From Seiridium cupressi (lineage: Eukaryota; Ascomycota; Sordariomycetes; Amphisphaeriales; Sporocadaceae), in contig JARVKI010000005.1 in the NCBI GenBank assembly GCA_036674765.1, forward strand, positions 248,001-312,000: 64,000 bases of DNA. The letters run 5' to 3'. A program made the translations under genes and the position numbers. The notes beneath the pieces are model-generated. The model was given only the letters and a program-made list of their open reading frames with translations, was not told the DNA's origin and did no database searches. This document shows, in pieces, positions 45,285 through 57,306 of the stretch (its first letter is position 1; the number at the start of each line of letters is the position of its first letter).

Positions 45285-46806
45285 CTATTCCAACTTTGCA
45301 TTTTCACAAATATCAGAGCTACATTTCTGATAGATTGTAGCCTGCCCGTAACCACCACAAATCTGTTTCGAATCACCACCACACTTGTATTCACACTGTC
45401 CCGTTGTCCCATTGGCAGGCATCCTATCCTCAGCGACGCCATTACCACAGAAGCACTGTGTCTTGTACTCCAGTCCCGCGTAGCTGAATCCGGCACCCTC
45501 ACAGTATTTGATGCAAGCGTCTACTGTCATGTCAGGCTTGTCCTGCTGAGTACCATCAAGAGTACGACTCTGACCTGCGGGATCCTTCACGCAGCCCACG
45601 TATTTCCACTTGAGTGTCTTCGACATGTCGGTGAATGGCAAGACCGGATCCCCAATTTCGTTGACTGCGCCACAGCCATGCTGGTAAACGGCCTCTTCGG
45701 GCCCGGGCTGGATGGGATTGCACCCAGGCAGGGCGGCGAGGACGCCGTCGATTACTTCTTCGTTGACTCGAGGCAGAACTTTGCACGCTGCCATTTCGTC
45801 GTCAGTGCGGAGATCAAAGGCACCACATTTCTCAATTACTCCGCTGTTGTCTGTACATTCGGTTATGGCCTTCTGCAAAGTCTCGACATCCCATCCGTTC
45901 AAGAAATCGCCGTGGTAACCATAACCGTCGGGGTCACTATGTTCAAGTTAGTAAGTCAAACAACCAATTGCTACCAGTCAATGAGAATCCAAACATACCC
46001 ATGAGAGAAAACAAATGGCTGCCTGTCGCCAAATCACATATCTTTGAAATCGTCAACATTCCATGTCACTTCGTAAAAGATCGTGATGAACCGGTTCGGG
46101 TGGGTTTTCGGGCAAGGCCCGTTATCGACGCCGGTCGGATAAGTCATATGGCTCTTGTGATTTGGGGAGTCCAGATTCGTTCCGTCCCAGCAGGAGGGGA
46201 ACATGAGCTGGGTACGTAGACCGCCAGGGCAATTCTGTTTCGGCAACTCAGGTGTGGCAGGGCCCATGATGCCGAGGCATACGAACGACACGGCGGATTG
46301 CTCGACAGAGTCGGTGTGGTTCCTGTTCAACGGATTGCCAGCGATCATGCGGAAGTCTTTCGGGAATGATATTAGGCCCTTGTCAAATTCGGGATCCTTC
46401 TCATCTTGTCTTTGCCTATAGTATGTTAGCGCTCAAGGGTAAACTCATTGTGAGGGAAACGTTACAGGTAGTAGATAAGTGCTCCACCAGACTGCGTGAC
46501 CGGAATGAAGCTACCGTTCTCGGCATGATAGTAAAGATTTGGAACCCAGTAGTTGGACTGGTCTTGCTTGACCTTGCAGGTGGAGCATTTCGCAGTCTGA
46601 GTATCAACATATGTCATGGAAAAATTGAATGCGTTCGAGCCCATGACGGTGTGCGCGTGGGTTGAGACAACTCCTGGGTCCATAATGGGATCGGCTCGTT
46701 CGACCACCACGGGCGAAGAACAAGGCAAACGCCAAAAGGCGTCGACGTTCGCGGCAAAGGCTACGACGCATATCACTGCTCTCGTTGTAGAAACGTTTGG
46801 AATCAT
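45285..46806 (-). CDS. Secreted DUF1996-WSC protein, interrupted by one in-frame TGA
   Basis: Three exons (introns 46416-46465 and 45937-45998) give 469 codons. Signal peptide at the N-terminus (ends near NVDA, then FWRLPCSSP). Residues about 24-290 form DUF1996 (DPGVVSTHAHTVMG, YWVPNLYY, FPSCWDGTNLDSPNHKSHM, DPDGYGYHGDFLNGW). The C-terminal part is a Cys-rich WSC carbohydrate-binding domain (YVGCVKDPAGQSRTL, CIKYCEGAGFSYAGLEY, CFCGN). Such proteins bind or modify the cell wall. Codon 241 (46034-46036) is TGA between FKDM and FGDRQPFVFSHG, where the alignment of the flanks suggests a tryptophan TGG. Frame, splice sites and both flanks are otherwise intact, so this is a fresh nonsense mutation or a base error. 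Confidence 0.75.
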
Positions 46807-47308
46807 GTTTCGTTTTTACTGGTTCTTACAGTAAATTGAAGAATGGGGTTGATTCGGATGCGCTACCCTCATGCATCATAAGACTTCATAGATGGGCAAA
46901 TATGATTATTAATGAACTGCACTGCTTTGTTCCTGAACAATGACGATAGAACCAAGGTATTTCCCAAGGAATCCAGAACGGTTTTCAATAATGACAAAGG
47001 CTATCACGAGTTCACCAGCCATATCTGAGCTGCGAGATGCTTGCTAAATCCAGCACCCAAGACACTTGCCATCCGCCCGTCATGATATCAGTAGGACAGA
47101 GATTTGAGTGATAAGATAATTCACTTATCGAAGTATTTCTTCTTAAACTCACCATAATTGAGTAATTGGATAATAATATACATGGTTGATTACAGATATC
47201 AGATAGCTCATTCAGCTATATTCCCGCTTGGTCCATTTTCCTTCCCGACCTCCAAACGCCTCAAAACGCCAAGCCAGGAGTACCTTGAAACTTAAATACA
47301 CCCAAAGA
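46807..47308. other. Intergenic, no feature seen
   Basis: This 502-bp region is the promoter side of the DUF1996 gene and 3' flank of the Cys/His-repeat gene. No supported feature. Confidence 0.4.
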
Positions 47309-49135
47309 CTAATAATAAGATCTTTCTTGGCTAGAACGGTAGCCAGTCGGTTTGCGGTTTGGCTCTCTTCGTGGGTCTGTCGGGCGTGCCCTCGAGTAGT
47401 AGCTATCCTTGCGAGGAGCTCTCGGCACTTGAGGGTATGAAGCGTGCCGTGAATCGTCACTGGACTCGTCTGTGGTGTAGTCCCGGTCTGGATATGGAGG
47501 AGACCTTCTACCTTGATACTGGGCCCGCTGAAATTGCTCCCATCTTTCTCTGTTTTCCTGTTCTCGACGCGCCCTCTCAGCCCGTATATATTCTTCCGCC
47601 CGATGCTCTTCTGCCCGTTGCTCATCATGCATTCTTCGCTCTGCGTCTCTTCTGGCGGTGTAATCTTTCTCTAGCTGCAACTTTTGCACTTCGGCTTGCA
47701 GTCGTGACACCTCGTCATCGTATCCAGAGCCGATCTCTGTGAATGCAGCAGCTGCTGCTGCCGCCGCCGCCGCTTCACGCTCTGCTTCTATTAGATGATC
47801 TATGCAAAGAGGATGAGTCATGTTAGGGTAAGCAGAGTGCCTCAGGCATTCCCGCTTATTGCAGCCGTGTCTGTTCAGTTCGCAATAGCCGCCTCTTGTG
47901 GTTGCGTCGACGTGGCAGCCTTCTTCCTTGCATTCGTGTTCTTGACAGAATGCAGATTGAGAGCTTGCGCGCTTATTGAGACATGATGCTTTAGTGCATG
48001 CATGCGACTGGCAGTAGCCATTGGTGACCTGGGCGCGTTGGACACAGCCATTCTTTTGGCACTGGTGCGTGTAACAGAACTTGATGCCGGCCTTGGCCGT
48101 ATCAGACCTAGCTTGAGGACAATTTGGTTCTTCGCAGGTATCTAGAGGACTATTAGCGATGTGGTTCATATGCTATGGGTTTTGGGGGCTCACGGTCTTC
48201 GCAGAATTCGCTGCGACTCGTGCGAGCATGTACACAGTTCCTCAAGCCACACATGTGTTCCAAGCAGTACTCGCTGGAATCTTCTGCGATATCGCAACAG
48301 TCCGAACGATGGCAATACCAATCTGAAAATCGTAAATAAGTGGTGGATGAGATGCATGCGGACATGACAGAAACTCACGATGAACACAGAAAGAATGACC
48401 TTCCGTTGCAAAGTGTTTGCAGTCTGGTTTCAAGCAATCCATATGCTCGGCGCATCTTCGACTACGACCACCGGATTTGTCGCAATTGGCCACCGCGCAG
48501 CCGTGCGATTTACAGTAGTAGCTGTGGCCCATCGCAGACTTGTGACAGTTCGAGACGATGCATCCAGGGGGCAGCTCGAGATACTGGTGTTCGCCGCAGT
48601 AGTAAGAGCTACTAATCTTGCGCGCCCAACAGGTCTTTTCGGCGCATTTATCTTTTCGGCATTAGAAGTCTGGCTATACATCTAAGTGTAGCCGTGCCGT
48701 GGTTTCACTTACGATCGCTGCATAACCATGGCAGGTGTTGCTGGTCCTTAGGGTATTCGCCGTGTTGCAAGCAATCCCTCGCGCCGCATTTCTGATCTGA
48801 TAGGCAACATCAGTTTCCCACACATGATGACTTAAGACCTTCATTGGAACTTACGCAAGGGACAAAATAGATTGTATTTTTCTTTGCGGTACGGACAGAA
48901 TGTTGTGTTGACATGAGGCTCTCGAGCACCGCAGGTGTCTACGGAAGGACCAGGCTATTTAGTATTGCTCGTGGAGAGTTTAGTTCAGACTGAGACATTA
49001 CTTACGATCATTACAATAGACCGAATACTCTTTTTCACCTTTTAAATTCCTCTTCCAACCACGATTAAGTCTGCAACCACTGGCCTTGCACTCATGCTTG
49101 GCATTTGTTGCGACTTTTGGACCTTTCGGCGCCAT
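47309..49135 (-). CDS. Modular Cys/His-rich repeat protein with coiled-coil, RS-like tail
   Basis: Six exons give 510 aa. Introns: 48939-49005, 48797-48854, 48652-48712, 48323-48378, 48142-48193. Residues 1 to about 330 are tandem modules of the type C-x3/4-C-x(8-13)-(Y/F)-C-x2-H, e.g. CKASGC..YCNDH, CIVSNC..YYCKSHGC, CGLRNC..FCEDH, CQKNGC..YCQSHAC, CTKASC..FCQEHEC, CKEEGC..GYC. All five introns are phase 1 and split the CAT/CAC codon of the module's final histidine. After a 10-Ala run comes a charged coiled coil (EVSRLQAEVQKLQLEK, then Arg/Glu-rich repeats) and a Tyr/Arg/Ser/Pro tail. The modules probably bind zinc. Family not recognised; it may be nuclear or RNA-associated judging from the tail. 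Confidence 0.75.
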
Positions 49136-51024
49136 GGTTATCCAAGTATACTCGACCAAGGAAGCGTATAAGTGGTTCGTTGTCTGTGAGTTGTCAAAAG
49201 TGGAGGTGATAATGCACAACAAAAACAAATGAAAGTCAAGAGCACACACACTAATATGATATGCAGAAGTGCTGGGACGAATCGACGCGGTCTCGGCCTG
49301 GTTGGGCGATGCTATATGCATATAGCGTCCTGGAATAGTGGTGATAGGCCGGCCTCAGAGAGTTTCAGCTGCCTTTGGTTCCCTCATTATAGGACTCACC
49401 CGGGTGAGCACGTGCAGCGTACTGCGCCCCATTTTTCCAGTTCCAGGGTGCTTGGATATTGAAGCCGACAGGATGTGTCACACACACCATTAAAGAGTCG
49501 GTCTCGCAACCTCACAATTCATTCGGAGACAAGAACCTTCCACGAGTCTTTTTGAAAACCCCTGGAACAATATCGAACAAAGAGGTCGCGTCGTCGGCCA
49601 TGTTGCGACGACGTTAGGATCCGCATCCCTGCCAAAACGACTCCCATGACCACTGGAATGCAACCCGATGTCTTTTGTGAGAATGCCCGTAGTTGCAAAC
49701 TAGCTTAGCTACTTGTCTTCAGATCCATGGTTCACGCACTCATGCTCACTGCAGTGGATGCGGCATTTCAATTTTGATTACTTCATTTTGGCGCCCGAGA
49801 CAGTATCGACCGGTCCGGCGTGGATACATGACTGTCCGGCCGATTTTTCCACTTTTCAAGGTGAACGCGCAGCCCACCGCTGTTGCGCCGGCGGCAAGGC
49901 AGACAGACGTCTGGTCATTACACTCAGCGCCAGTGTGGGGGTACCTCCCAAGTATGGGCCCCTCCTAAGTCCTACGGCTGCTCTCCGGGCTATAACAGAG
50001 GAAATCCCGACCGTATAGGTGAAATCCTTCAAGATCTCTATGCAGGCCACAGCCTTGCCTCATGTGAAGCTTCACCTGCTGTTTCTCGCGGTGCATTCTC
50101 CAGCATCGACTGCCTTTACATCACACTGGTTATTGAGCACATGATGTTGAAAATTTCCCGGCCATCTCAGCAACGCAGTAGATCCACTATCAAAAGAGGA
50201 ATTATACCTCGTTAACTTCGACGATTCGGTGGCCCATGGTTCTAAGCCCTGCGGCCTTGTTCGGAGTACGCAGCAGCGAGATTGAAAGATGCGGCGACAA
50301 TGTGATCATAAACTCAGACTTACAGAACCTTTGAATGAACCTTGGGGGCCGCATATTTCGGTGAGTCTCGAACCTCACAGCGTCTAGCGTTTAGCCTTGT
50401 GTCCTTACGACACACACACAGCCGTATGACTCTAGCAAACACTACGCGGGGCCATCAACAAGATGATTTTAAACCCTTGGCGTAGTTTTTCGACTTTGGT
50501 CAGGCCACCTGGGGGGTTGAGGTAACCATCTGCCGGCGGACATGTCGATGGATCAGGTGTGGCTGTAGACTCGAGAAGTTGGGGGCCAGCCTTGCCTGAG
50601 TCTGACCACTTGTAGATGCCTAATGATGACACTGCCGGCGGCTGCAGTAGAGACAGTACGCTGCGCCACAGGCAGGATACGCAACTTGGTCTGGTCAAAG
50701 TTATGTGTTATTAAGATTTTCACGTGCGCTGTCCTTCGACGACTTTTGACCCAGAGGCGAAAGCCGAACAGGGGTGACAGTACCGACATGGACGAGAAGC
50801 GCGTCTTCCCATTGAGCCTTACGTGCCCGTTGACTGGCGCCGGAAGCTCGAGACCGTTCGAATTGGTAACCAGTGAATTATCAGTTAACTCTCGGAAGTA
50901 CGGGAACAAGTGGGAGAATTGTTCCATCCTTACTAAGGAAGTACGCCATCAGCGACGAAAACGCAAAGTAATTGGCACTCCTTGATCAGAGCAAATGATA
51001 TGGAGCTGAATAGGTAACCCTCCA
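49136..51024. other. Gene-poor 1.9-kb stretch
   Basis: Short overlapping frames on both strands, none with a domain, signal peptide or credible splicing. A GGTTCGAG element at about 50368 (minus) resembles a tRNA B box but no cloverleaf could be drawn. Confidence 0.4.
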
Positions 51025-52323
51025 CTAAGGTTTCGCAGCCGTGGTCTTCTTTACTGGCACGTCTTCTCCCGCTTCTGTTCTTCTCTTCTTGGACCGATTT
51101 GTTTCAAGATCCAGCCTCTTTTCCAGCGAGTATACCTCTACGACCTCGTTCTTATCACCGAGTTTTAGCAGCGGAATAGACTTCAGTAGGTGATGCTTCC
51201 ACCCGTTGTCCTTCAGTTGTAAGAAGAGTGCCTTTTCCGAGTCATGGCGAGGTTTGGTGGACAAGATAACATTTGTCGTCGTGCCATTGCTACTTGCAGG
51301 TGTATGTTTGATGTTATGAGAATGCAAGGATGATAATGTCTCCACGAGTACAGGGAAGTAATCAACATTGTATGTGCAATCACTCAAAACAACGTAGTCC
51401 CAGAAGCGCGATGAGACAATCGGACCAAAATTACCCTTAGAACCGTCTTCCCAGTCGAGATTCTCGTAAAGGAGTCCAGCACTACTTTGGGAAGTATCCT
51501 GCTTGTTGTTGAACCGCTCGATATTAGCCCTCGCGCGCTCCTCCGCCTCCGGCAGGTCGGTAAGGAGTATCGAGGCCTGTTCTAGTTCGACACCTTGCGC
51601 CTTGGCTGCTGTGGGGATGACCATTGCAAGACCAATGCCTAAAATGCCAACGCCGCATCCAAGTTCCAGAATATTGATGTTGTCCTTCGCGATCGGCACA
51701 AAGTCGCTTATCCGCAGCTCATTCGCCGTCCAACGGCATGCATCAGCCAGCAGGGCAGTAGTGACGAGGCCAGCATCCCAAATATGTCGGGCGATGCTCT
51801 CCCCGATCTCTTCCTCGATATCCAAGCTCCTGCTGGTACATTCATCTCCGGATGGGAAATCAGCCCAGAAAGGTCGCACGGCGACATCTGATCCAACACC
51901 GTCGGTGAGCTCGATTTGTAAGGGCGCAATCAGACCGGTAGTGATATCATACTGTTTCATGCGCCAAGGCAGCACAAACTGCGTCTCGTTGACCGACAAC
52001 TTGGCCTTGCCCCAAGGACGACTTTGGATACGCACATTGACATGACCTCGCCCTAGGTCCTTGGTCAAGAGGAGGTCCACTTTGAGGACACGCATCCCTG
52101 CGCTCCAGACAGCGTCGCCATTGAGCGGCTTCAAGGCCAAACTGCCGCTGCCACCAGCGGTCTCGCCCTTCCGTGTCGCATCGAAGCTGAGTTTAACAGA
52201 CTGCGCTGTGGAGAGAAAGGTGTCGCCGAGGTCTGTGGTAATTGTTAGCTTCAGCGATAGTACCAGCGCATTAGGCTTGGAGGTATCAAGCGACGCGGGG
52301 CGCACGAGGCGAATGTAGTGCAT
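51025..52323 (-). CDS. METTL21-type (Methyltransf_16) lysine methyltransferase
   Basis: Intronless, 432 aa. Seven-beta-strand SAM-dependent methyltransferase of the METTL21/Nnt1 class, which mostly methylate lysines on translation factors or chaperones. The SAM motif I is ILELGCGVGILGIGLA. Then LLTDLPEAEERARANIERF (motif II/acidic loop), LDWEDG, and the class-typical DCTYN post-strand-4 motif in VVLSDCTYNVDYFPVLVETL. A helix before motif I reads RHIWDAGLVTTALLAD (the usual xWDA/SG block). The N-terminal 170 residues are less conserved, and the C-terminus is a Lys/Arg-rich possible nuclear signal (RSKKRRTEAGEDVPVKK). Specific substrate unknown. Confidence 0.85.
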   Translation of the reverse strand: MHYIRLVRPASLDTSKPNALVLSLKLTITTDLGDTFLSTAQSVKLSFDATRKGETAGGSGSLALKPLNGDAVWSAGMRVLKVDLLLTKDLGRGHVNVRIQSRPWGKAKLSVNETQFVLPWRMKQYDITTGLIAPLQIELTDGVGSDVAVRPFWADFPSGDECTSRSLDIEEEIGESIARHIWDAGLVTTALLADACRWTANELRISDFVPIAKDNINILELGCGVGILGIGLAMVIPTAAKAQGVELEQASILLTDLPEAEERARANIERFNNKQDTSQSSAGLLYENLDWEDGSKGNFGPIVSSRFWDYVVLSDCTYNVDYFPVLVETLSSLHSHNIKHTPASSNGTTTNVILSTKPRHDSEKALFLQLKDNGWKHHLLKSIPLLKLGDKNEVVEVYSLEKRLDLETNRSKKRRTEAGEDVPVKKTTAAKP

Positions 52324-53023
52324 TTCCGACCGTGTGAGACGTGATCGTGGCAGGGGAAAAAAATGATGTGGGGGAAGCGTTGCCCATGGTGTCTACATCG
52401 CGGCGCGCCTGGGGCCGAGGGAAACCAATTTTCCCCCCAAGCTGAGAAGTTGGTGTATCTATTAGTTGCACACATATGGAAGCTTAGACCAGACCAAAGT
52501 ATGCCAGTCTTTGGAAAAGGAGCCCAGTGGAGGTTGGATTAGATCATTGTTGTTCTGCAGTATCAAGACACATTCCAATATCTTAGAATACGTGCGCGGC
52601 CGGAAATGCATCAGTAGGCGCTGCGCCCTGGGCATCAACTTCCAATTAGAGACCGAGTTGCGGATGAGTGCGATTGAATCAGTAGGAAATTGCACGATAC
52701 GAAGCAGCGAAAATGCTTCGAAAGCGCATTCGAAAGCCTTCAATTGAGAATATCAACTATCAAAGCGTTGAGCTTTTGACGCACTATAATCAGTCGTCAT
52801 GTATGGTACATGGTGAATAACCAGTCCTCCACGGATTAAGCTGAGTGAGTGATGTGCCCCATTGACACCCCATGCCACTCCTTCAATTGCTGCATGTGAC
52901 CAGTGGGACTGCTTGTTCATCCTAAAAGCATGTCATTGTTCGTGCTGGTGCCGGCTCTTCCCCAGACGCCTTCTCCACCCTCTTGCCCCTTCCTGTCTGC
53001 ACGGGTATTTCTCCAAACGCTTC
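52324..53023. other. Intergenic between METTL21-type gene and ISU1 3' flank
   Basis: About 0.7 kb with short unsupported frames, including the METTL21-type promoter. No other feature seen. Confidence 0.4.
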
Positions 53024-53105
53024 AACACCTTGACTTTTCCTGAACGAAGGCGAACCTATCCCACAACACCTTGACTTTTCCTGAACGAAGGCGAACCTAT
53101 CCCAC
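53024..53105. repeat. Perfect 41-bp tandem duplication in the ISU1 3' flank
   Basis: The 41-bp unit beginning aacaccttgacttttcc at 53024 is repeated exactly from 53065. Both copies lie 40-120 bp past the ISU1 stop codon, probably within its 3' UTR. Identity of the copies implies a recent duplication. Confidence 0.85.
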
Positions 53106-53144
53106 AAAACTCCAAGACCGTCGCCATGATTGGAATAGATAGGA

Positions 53145-53782
53145 TCAGGCAGCAGCAACAGCAGCCTCACCCGAGGCTGCCGGGATCTGCTGGGCAGTAC
53201 CCGCGAGATTCGTGGACTTGGCCTGGGGGTTCTTGGTGTAGTAGTTTGAGATGGCGGACTTGATGGCATCCTCAGCGAGCATGGAGCAGTGGACTATAAT
53301 CAATCATTAGTATCAAATAGTGTTTTCTTGCTTTTGACAAGATGGTGTAACCTACGTTTGACGGGTGGTAAGCAGAGTTCCTTTGCAATCTCTGTGTTCT
53401 TGACGCGCCCTGCCTCCTCCAACGTCATTCCCCGTACCAGCTCGGTGAGATAACTGGAGCTGGCGATGGCGCTGCCGCAGCCGAACGTCTTGAACTTGAC
53501 ATCCGAAATGGTATTGCTGTTAGGGTCAACGCGGATCTGCAGTTTCATGACATCGCCACATGCCGGGGCGCCGACAAGTCCGGTTCCAACGTCGACGTCG
53601 GTCTTGGACATGGAACCCACGTTCCGCGGCTTGCTGTAATGATCAAGGACCTTTTCGTGGTATGAGCGACGTGCCACATTTGCAGCAGGGTTCAGGAGTT
53701 GCCTGCTTGCAAAGGCAAGACGAGGTGTGGTGGAGGAAGTCAGGGCCCGACGGGCGGTCGTCGACACTGCTCGCGAGAACAT
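53145..53782 (-). CDS. ISU1: Mitochondrial iron-sulfur cluster scaffold protein ISU1
   Basis: Two exons with a 62-nt intron (53294-53355) give 191 aa. IscU-type scaffold on which [2Fe-2S] clusters are assembled in the mitochondrial matrix before transfer to client proteins. The N-terminus is an Arg/Ser-rich mitochondrial presequence (MFSRAVSTTARRALTSS). Then RRSYHEKVLDHYSKPRNVGS, the three cluster cysteines in VGAPACGDVMKL, KTFGCGSAIASSS and LPPVKLHCSMLAE. The last motif spans the splice and includes the LPPVK Hsp70-binding site. The conserved C-terminus DAIKSAISNYYTKN is followed by an Ala-rich tail. Essential housekeeping gene. Confidence 0.95.
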
Positions 53783-54849
53783 GATGTGAGCGATGATGTA
53801 TCTTTGGTTTCAACCCTTATAAGGAAGTGTTGATGGATTGTAGGAGCGATGTTCGATGTCGCAATGAAGTGGAATTTGTTGCGAGGATGTGAAGTAGGTG
53901 AGTCGAGGTTGGTTGGTCGATCACTGATGTTGGGTTTTAGTAATTGTCCTGATGAAATCAGAGATGTTGGCGTTGGCTCTCGTTCAAGGGAAATGCGAAA
54001 GTTTGGTAGGTGCGGACTTTGTCGGCGATCTCGGGGCAGGTCTAGTGGGGACTGGTGGCGGCATCTGATAAAGCTCGGTCTTAGAATTAGCACTGTATTT
54101 CCCGACCCTCCAGGGACCGGGCTTGGGCACTCCCAGCGCCAGAATGATTCCAAATCCTTACGGGTGGGACGCGGAGCAAAGCTCTCGCACTGTGCTTAGC
54201 TCGCATTATCAATCAGATCTAGCCGAGCGGACCAATGTCTTCTCTCCGCTTTTGAACAACGAACACTCCCAATTAAAATGCCAAGGTCAAGTAGGCCTGT
54301 CTAAACCCCAGGGTCGTAGAAATTCAATGATCTTGGTGAGCATGCCGTTAGTCTGCTTGATTGCTTCCTGACCATCAACCTATTGCCGTGTCTGTGTTGT
54401 AGCGTTCAGAACCCAAGATTCCGTGTTGTTTCTACAATCAAAGTACAGTTAGGTACATCCAGAGGGCAGAGGTGATGAGCCGGGCATATCATTATGACAG
54501 AAGCAATTGACGTAGGTTGACGTCAACCGAGAAAGCAGAGACTTGGCAGGTGCCACCAGGCTGTGACCAGCTGGAGAACGCGGGGCAGCTCCCAAAACCG
54601 CGTCACTGGGTCTGCTTCCAAATGTTGCCCCTCCGGTCGTTGCCTCGCAGCGCTCCAGTCAAGCTGTTCGTAGCTGAAGTTTACATGCCCCCCGGTACAG
54701 TGTGGTCTTTGAAGTGCTTCCTTCTGATTCAGTGCTTGCACCGTCCTTCTTTTGTACCAACAGAGCTCACTGCCCAAGAACCTTGAGGACCACTTCATAT
54801 TCTCTAACTAAATCACCACTGGACCTCCTCTGTCCAGAATTTCCCAAAG
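53783..54849. promoter_or_regulatory. Divergent promoter region of ISU1 and UBP14
   Basis: This 1.07-kb spacer separates two divergent housekeeping genes. Overlapping frames exist but lack any protein signature. No clear TATA was identified. Confidence 0.45.
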
Positions 54850-57306
54850 ATGGCGTGTCCGCACGTTGAATCCATCTGTAAGCTGGGGTCGTCCTCGCGG
54901 CAATGACACTGACTAACAAGTTGTGTGGCAGCTCTAAGCCCACCGACACCCGCCCAGTCCGTCTATCGAGAAGACTGCACTCAGTGCTTCGATTCCATCG
55001 TAGGTTTCGGGCATCACGATATCCTTGCCTCTGCACAGAGCTGATCGACATAGGACGACCCTACAGGTCTAGATGTCTGTCTACAATGCTTCAACGGTGG
55101 CTGTCCCGGCGTCAAGACGCACTCGAAGCTTCACAGCATCACCAAAAGCCACCCCCTCGCGTTGAACATCCGTCGAACTCGAAAGCACGTCGTTAAGAAT
55201 GAGCCTCCTGCCAAGATGACCAAGCTTGCCATCGCTGCCGAGACCGAGACCGATCGCTACGATACTCATACCACTGTCAAATGCCTCGAGTGCGACACCG
55301 AGATCGATGCGTTCAACCCCAAGATTGCCCCCGTGGTAGACGGTATCATGAAGGCAAACACCTTCTCGCGCCAAGAGGAGGTCAAGGCTTGGGAGCAGGA
55401 GCTCACCTCATGCGAGCACCTCCTGCTACTGCAACAACATGAAGGTCGACAATTGCAGAGCGCCTTAGGACACTGCTCCAAATGTGATTTAAAGGAAAAC
55501 CTCTGGTTATGTCTAGAGTGTGGTAATCTGGGCTGTGGTCGTGCTCAGTTTGGTGGCGTTGGAGGCAATTCTCATGGTTTGGCCCATGCTACCGAATCCC
55601 ACCACGCCGTAGCAGTCAAGCTAGGTTCCATTACCCCAGAGGGAACAGCGGATGTCTACTGCTACCAGTGCGATGAGGAAAGGGTTGACGGTGACCTCGC
55701 TTCTCACTTGGCTCACTGGGGTATCATCCTTTCAGACCAGGTCAAGACGGAGAAGAGCTTGACGGAGATGCAAATCGAGCAGAACCTACGTTGGGAGTTC
55801 TCCATGACGACAGAAGACGGCAGGGAGTTGCAGCCTCTGTTTGGTCCGGGCCTGACCGGCCTGAAGAACCTGGGAAACAGCTGCTACCTTGCCAGTATCC
55901 TGCAGTGCTTGTTCGACTTGCCTGCTTTCCAGGACCGATACAACAGGCCAGGTGTGGACCTACCTATAGTTGACGATCCCGCTCAGGACCTCGAAACCCA
56001 GCTTTGCAAAATGGCTGATGGCCTCCTGTCGGGACGATACTCTAAACCCGACTCGGATGTGACTGCATCTGAAGGGTCTCCTGAGATACCACACCAAAAG
56101 GGTATCGCACCTAGCATGTTGAAGCACCTCATTGGCCGCGGCCACCCCGAATTTTCGACCATGCGTCAACAAGACTCGTTCGAATTGCTCCAACACCTCA
56201 TCAAGCTAATCACTCGTTCGCAACATCCTGCTAATCTACGCGACCCGACTCAAAAGTTCCGTTTCACCATGGAACAACGGCTTCAATGTCTCAGCTGCAA
56301 GAAAGTTAAATACCAGTCGAACGAGCAAGACAGCATCTTCATCGATATCCCTCTGGAGAAGCTGCCCGCTGTCGAAGGTGAGGGCGACCGTTACAAGCCC
56401 GTCACCCTGAAACAATGCTTGGATAACCTCACAGCTGCCGAAGTCGTCGAACTCACTTGCGCATCGTGTGATAGCAAAGACGGCTTCACTAAGCGCTCTC
56501 TGTTCAAGACATTTCCTGATACTCTGGTCGTCAATGCACGAAAGATGGCCATTGAGAATTGGGTACCCCGAAAGGTAGACGTCCCCGTTCTCGTGGGAGA
56601 TGAGCCTTTCAATCTGGACGAGTATCTGTCTCCTGGCCAGCAGCCGGATGAAGAAACCCTCCCAGAAGAGGCAGCCAGCGCAACACCTGCCTTTCTCGCG
56701 AACGAGGCGGCCGTTGAACAACTAATGGCCATGGGCTTTCCCAAGAACAGGTCGGAGAAAGCTCTATATGCTACAGGGAACACAGATGCCAATGCAGCAA
56801 TGGAGTGGCTTTTTGGTCATATGGAGGATGCTGATATTGACGATCCACTTGTAATTGCCCCTGCAGCTGCGAGTGGCGGCGGCGGCGCGACTGCGGACGA
56901 TCCTGCCAAGATTGAGATGCTCACAGGTATGGGTTTCAGCGTTCCTCAAGCCCGCAAAGGTCTTCGTGAGACTGGCGGAGACATGGAGCGTGCCGTTGAG
57001 TGGGTGTTCAATCATCCCGATGACCTAGGTGATTTTGGCGAGGAAGCACCGCCGCCCGAGGCTGCCCAGAGAACAGAGGCCGGAAACTCGATATTACCGG
57101 CAAAGTTTCAGCTTCACAGCATAGTCTGCCACAAGGGTACTAGCATTCATGCTGGTCACTATGTTGCATTCATCCGCAAGATTCTGGATACTCAGGTGCC
57201 GAAGTGGGTTCTCTTCAACGACGAGAAAGTAGTAGAAGCCGGCGATGTGGAGGAGATGAAAAAGACGGCATATGTCTACTTCTTCAACCGGGTTGTATTG
57301 GTTTAG
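54850..57306 (+). CDS. UBP14: Ubiquitin carboxyl-terminal hydrolase UBP14/USP5 (isopeptidase T)
   Basis: Three exons (introns 54878-54931 and 55000-55053) give 782 aa, the length of yeast Ubp14. It disassembles free polyubiquitin chains. The N-terminal zinc region reads MACPHVES.. and, across intron 2, EDCTQCFDSI|DDPTGLDVCLQCFNGG. The ZnF-UBP domain follows (HCSKCDLKENLWLCLECG, GGNSHGLAHATESHHAVAV). The catalytic Cys box is GLKNLGNSCYLASILQCLF near residue 340. Two UBA domains (AVEQLMAMGFPKNRSEKAL; IEMLTGMGFSVPQARKGL) precede the His box HAGHYVAFIR. Both small 5' exons restore known family segments, so the start at 54850 is secure. Confidence 0.95.

Noticed and set aside
50330..50440. tRNA-like GGTTCGAG element on the minus strand
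   Set aside because: T stem does not pair with a 7-nt loop and no A box or acceptor stem could be found.
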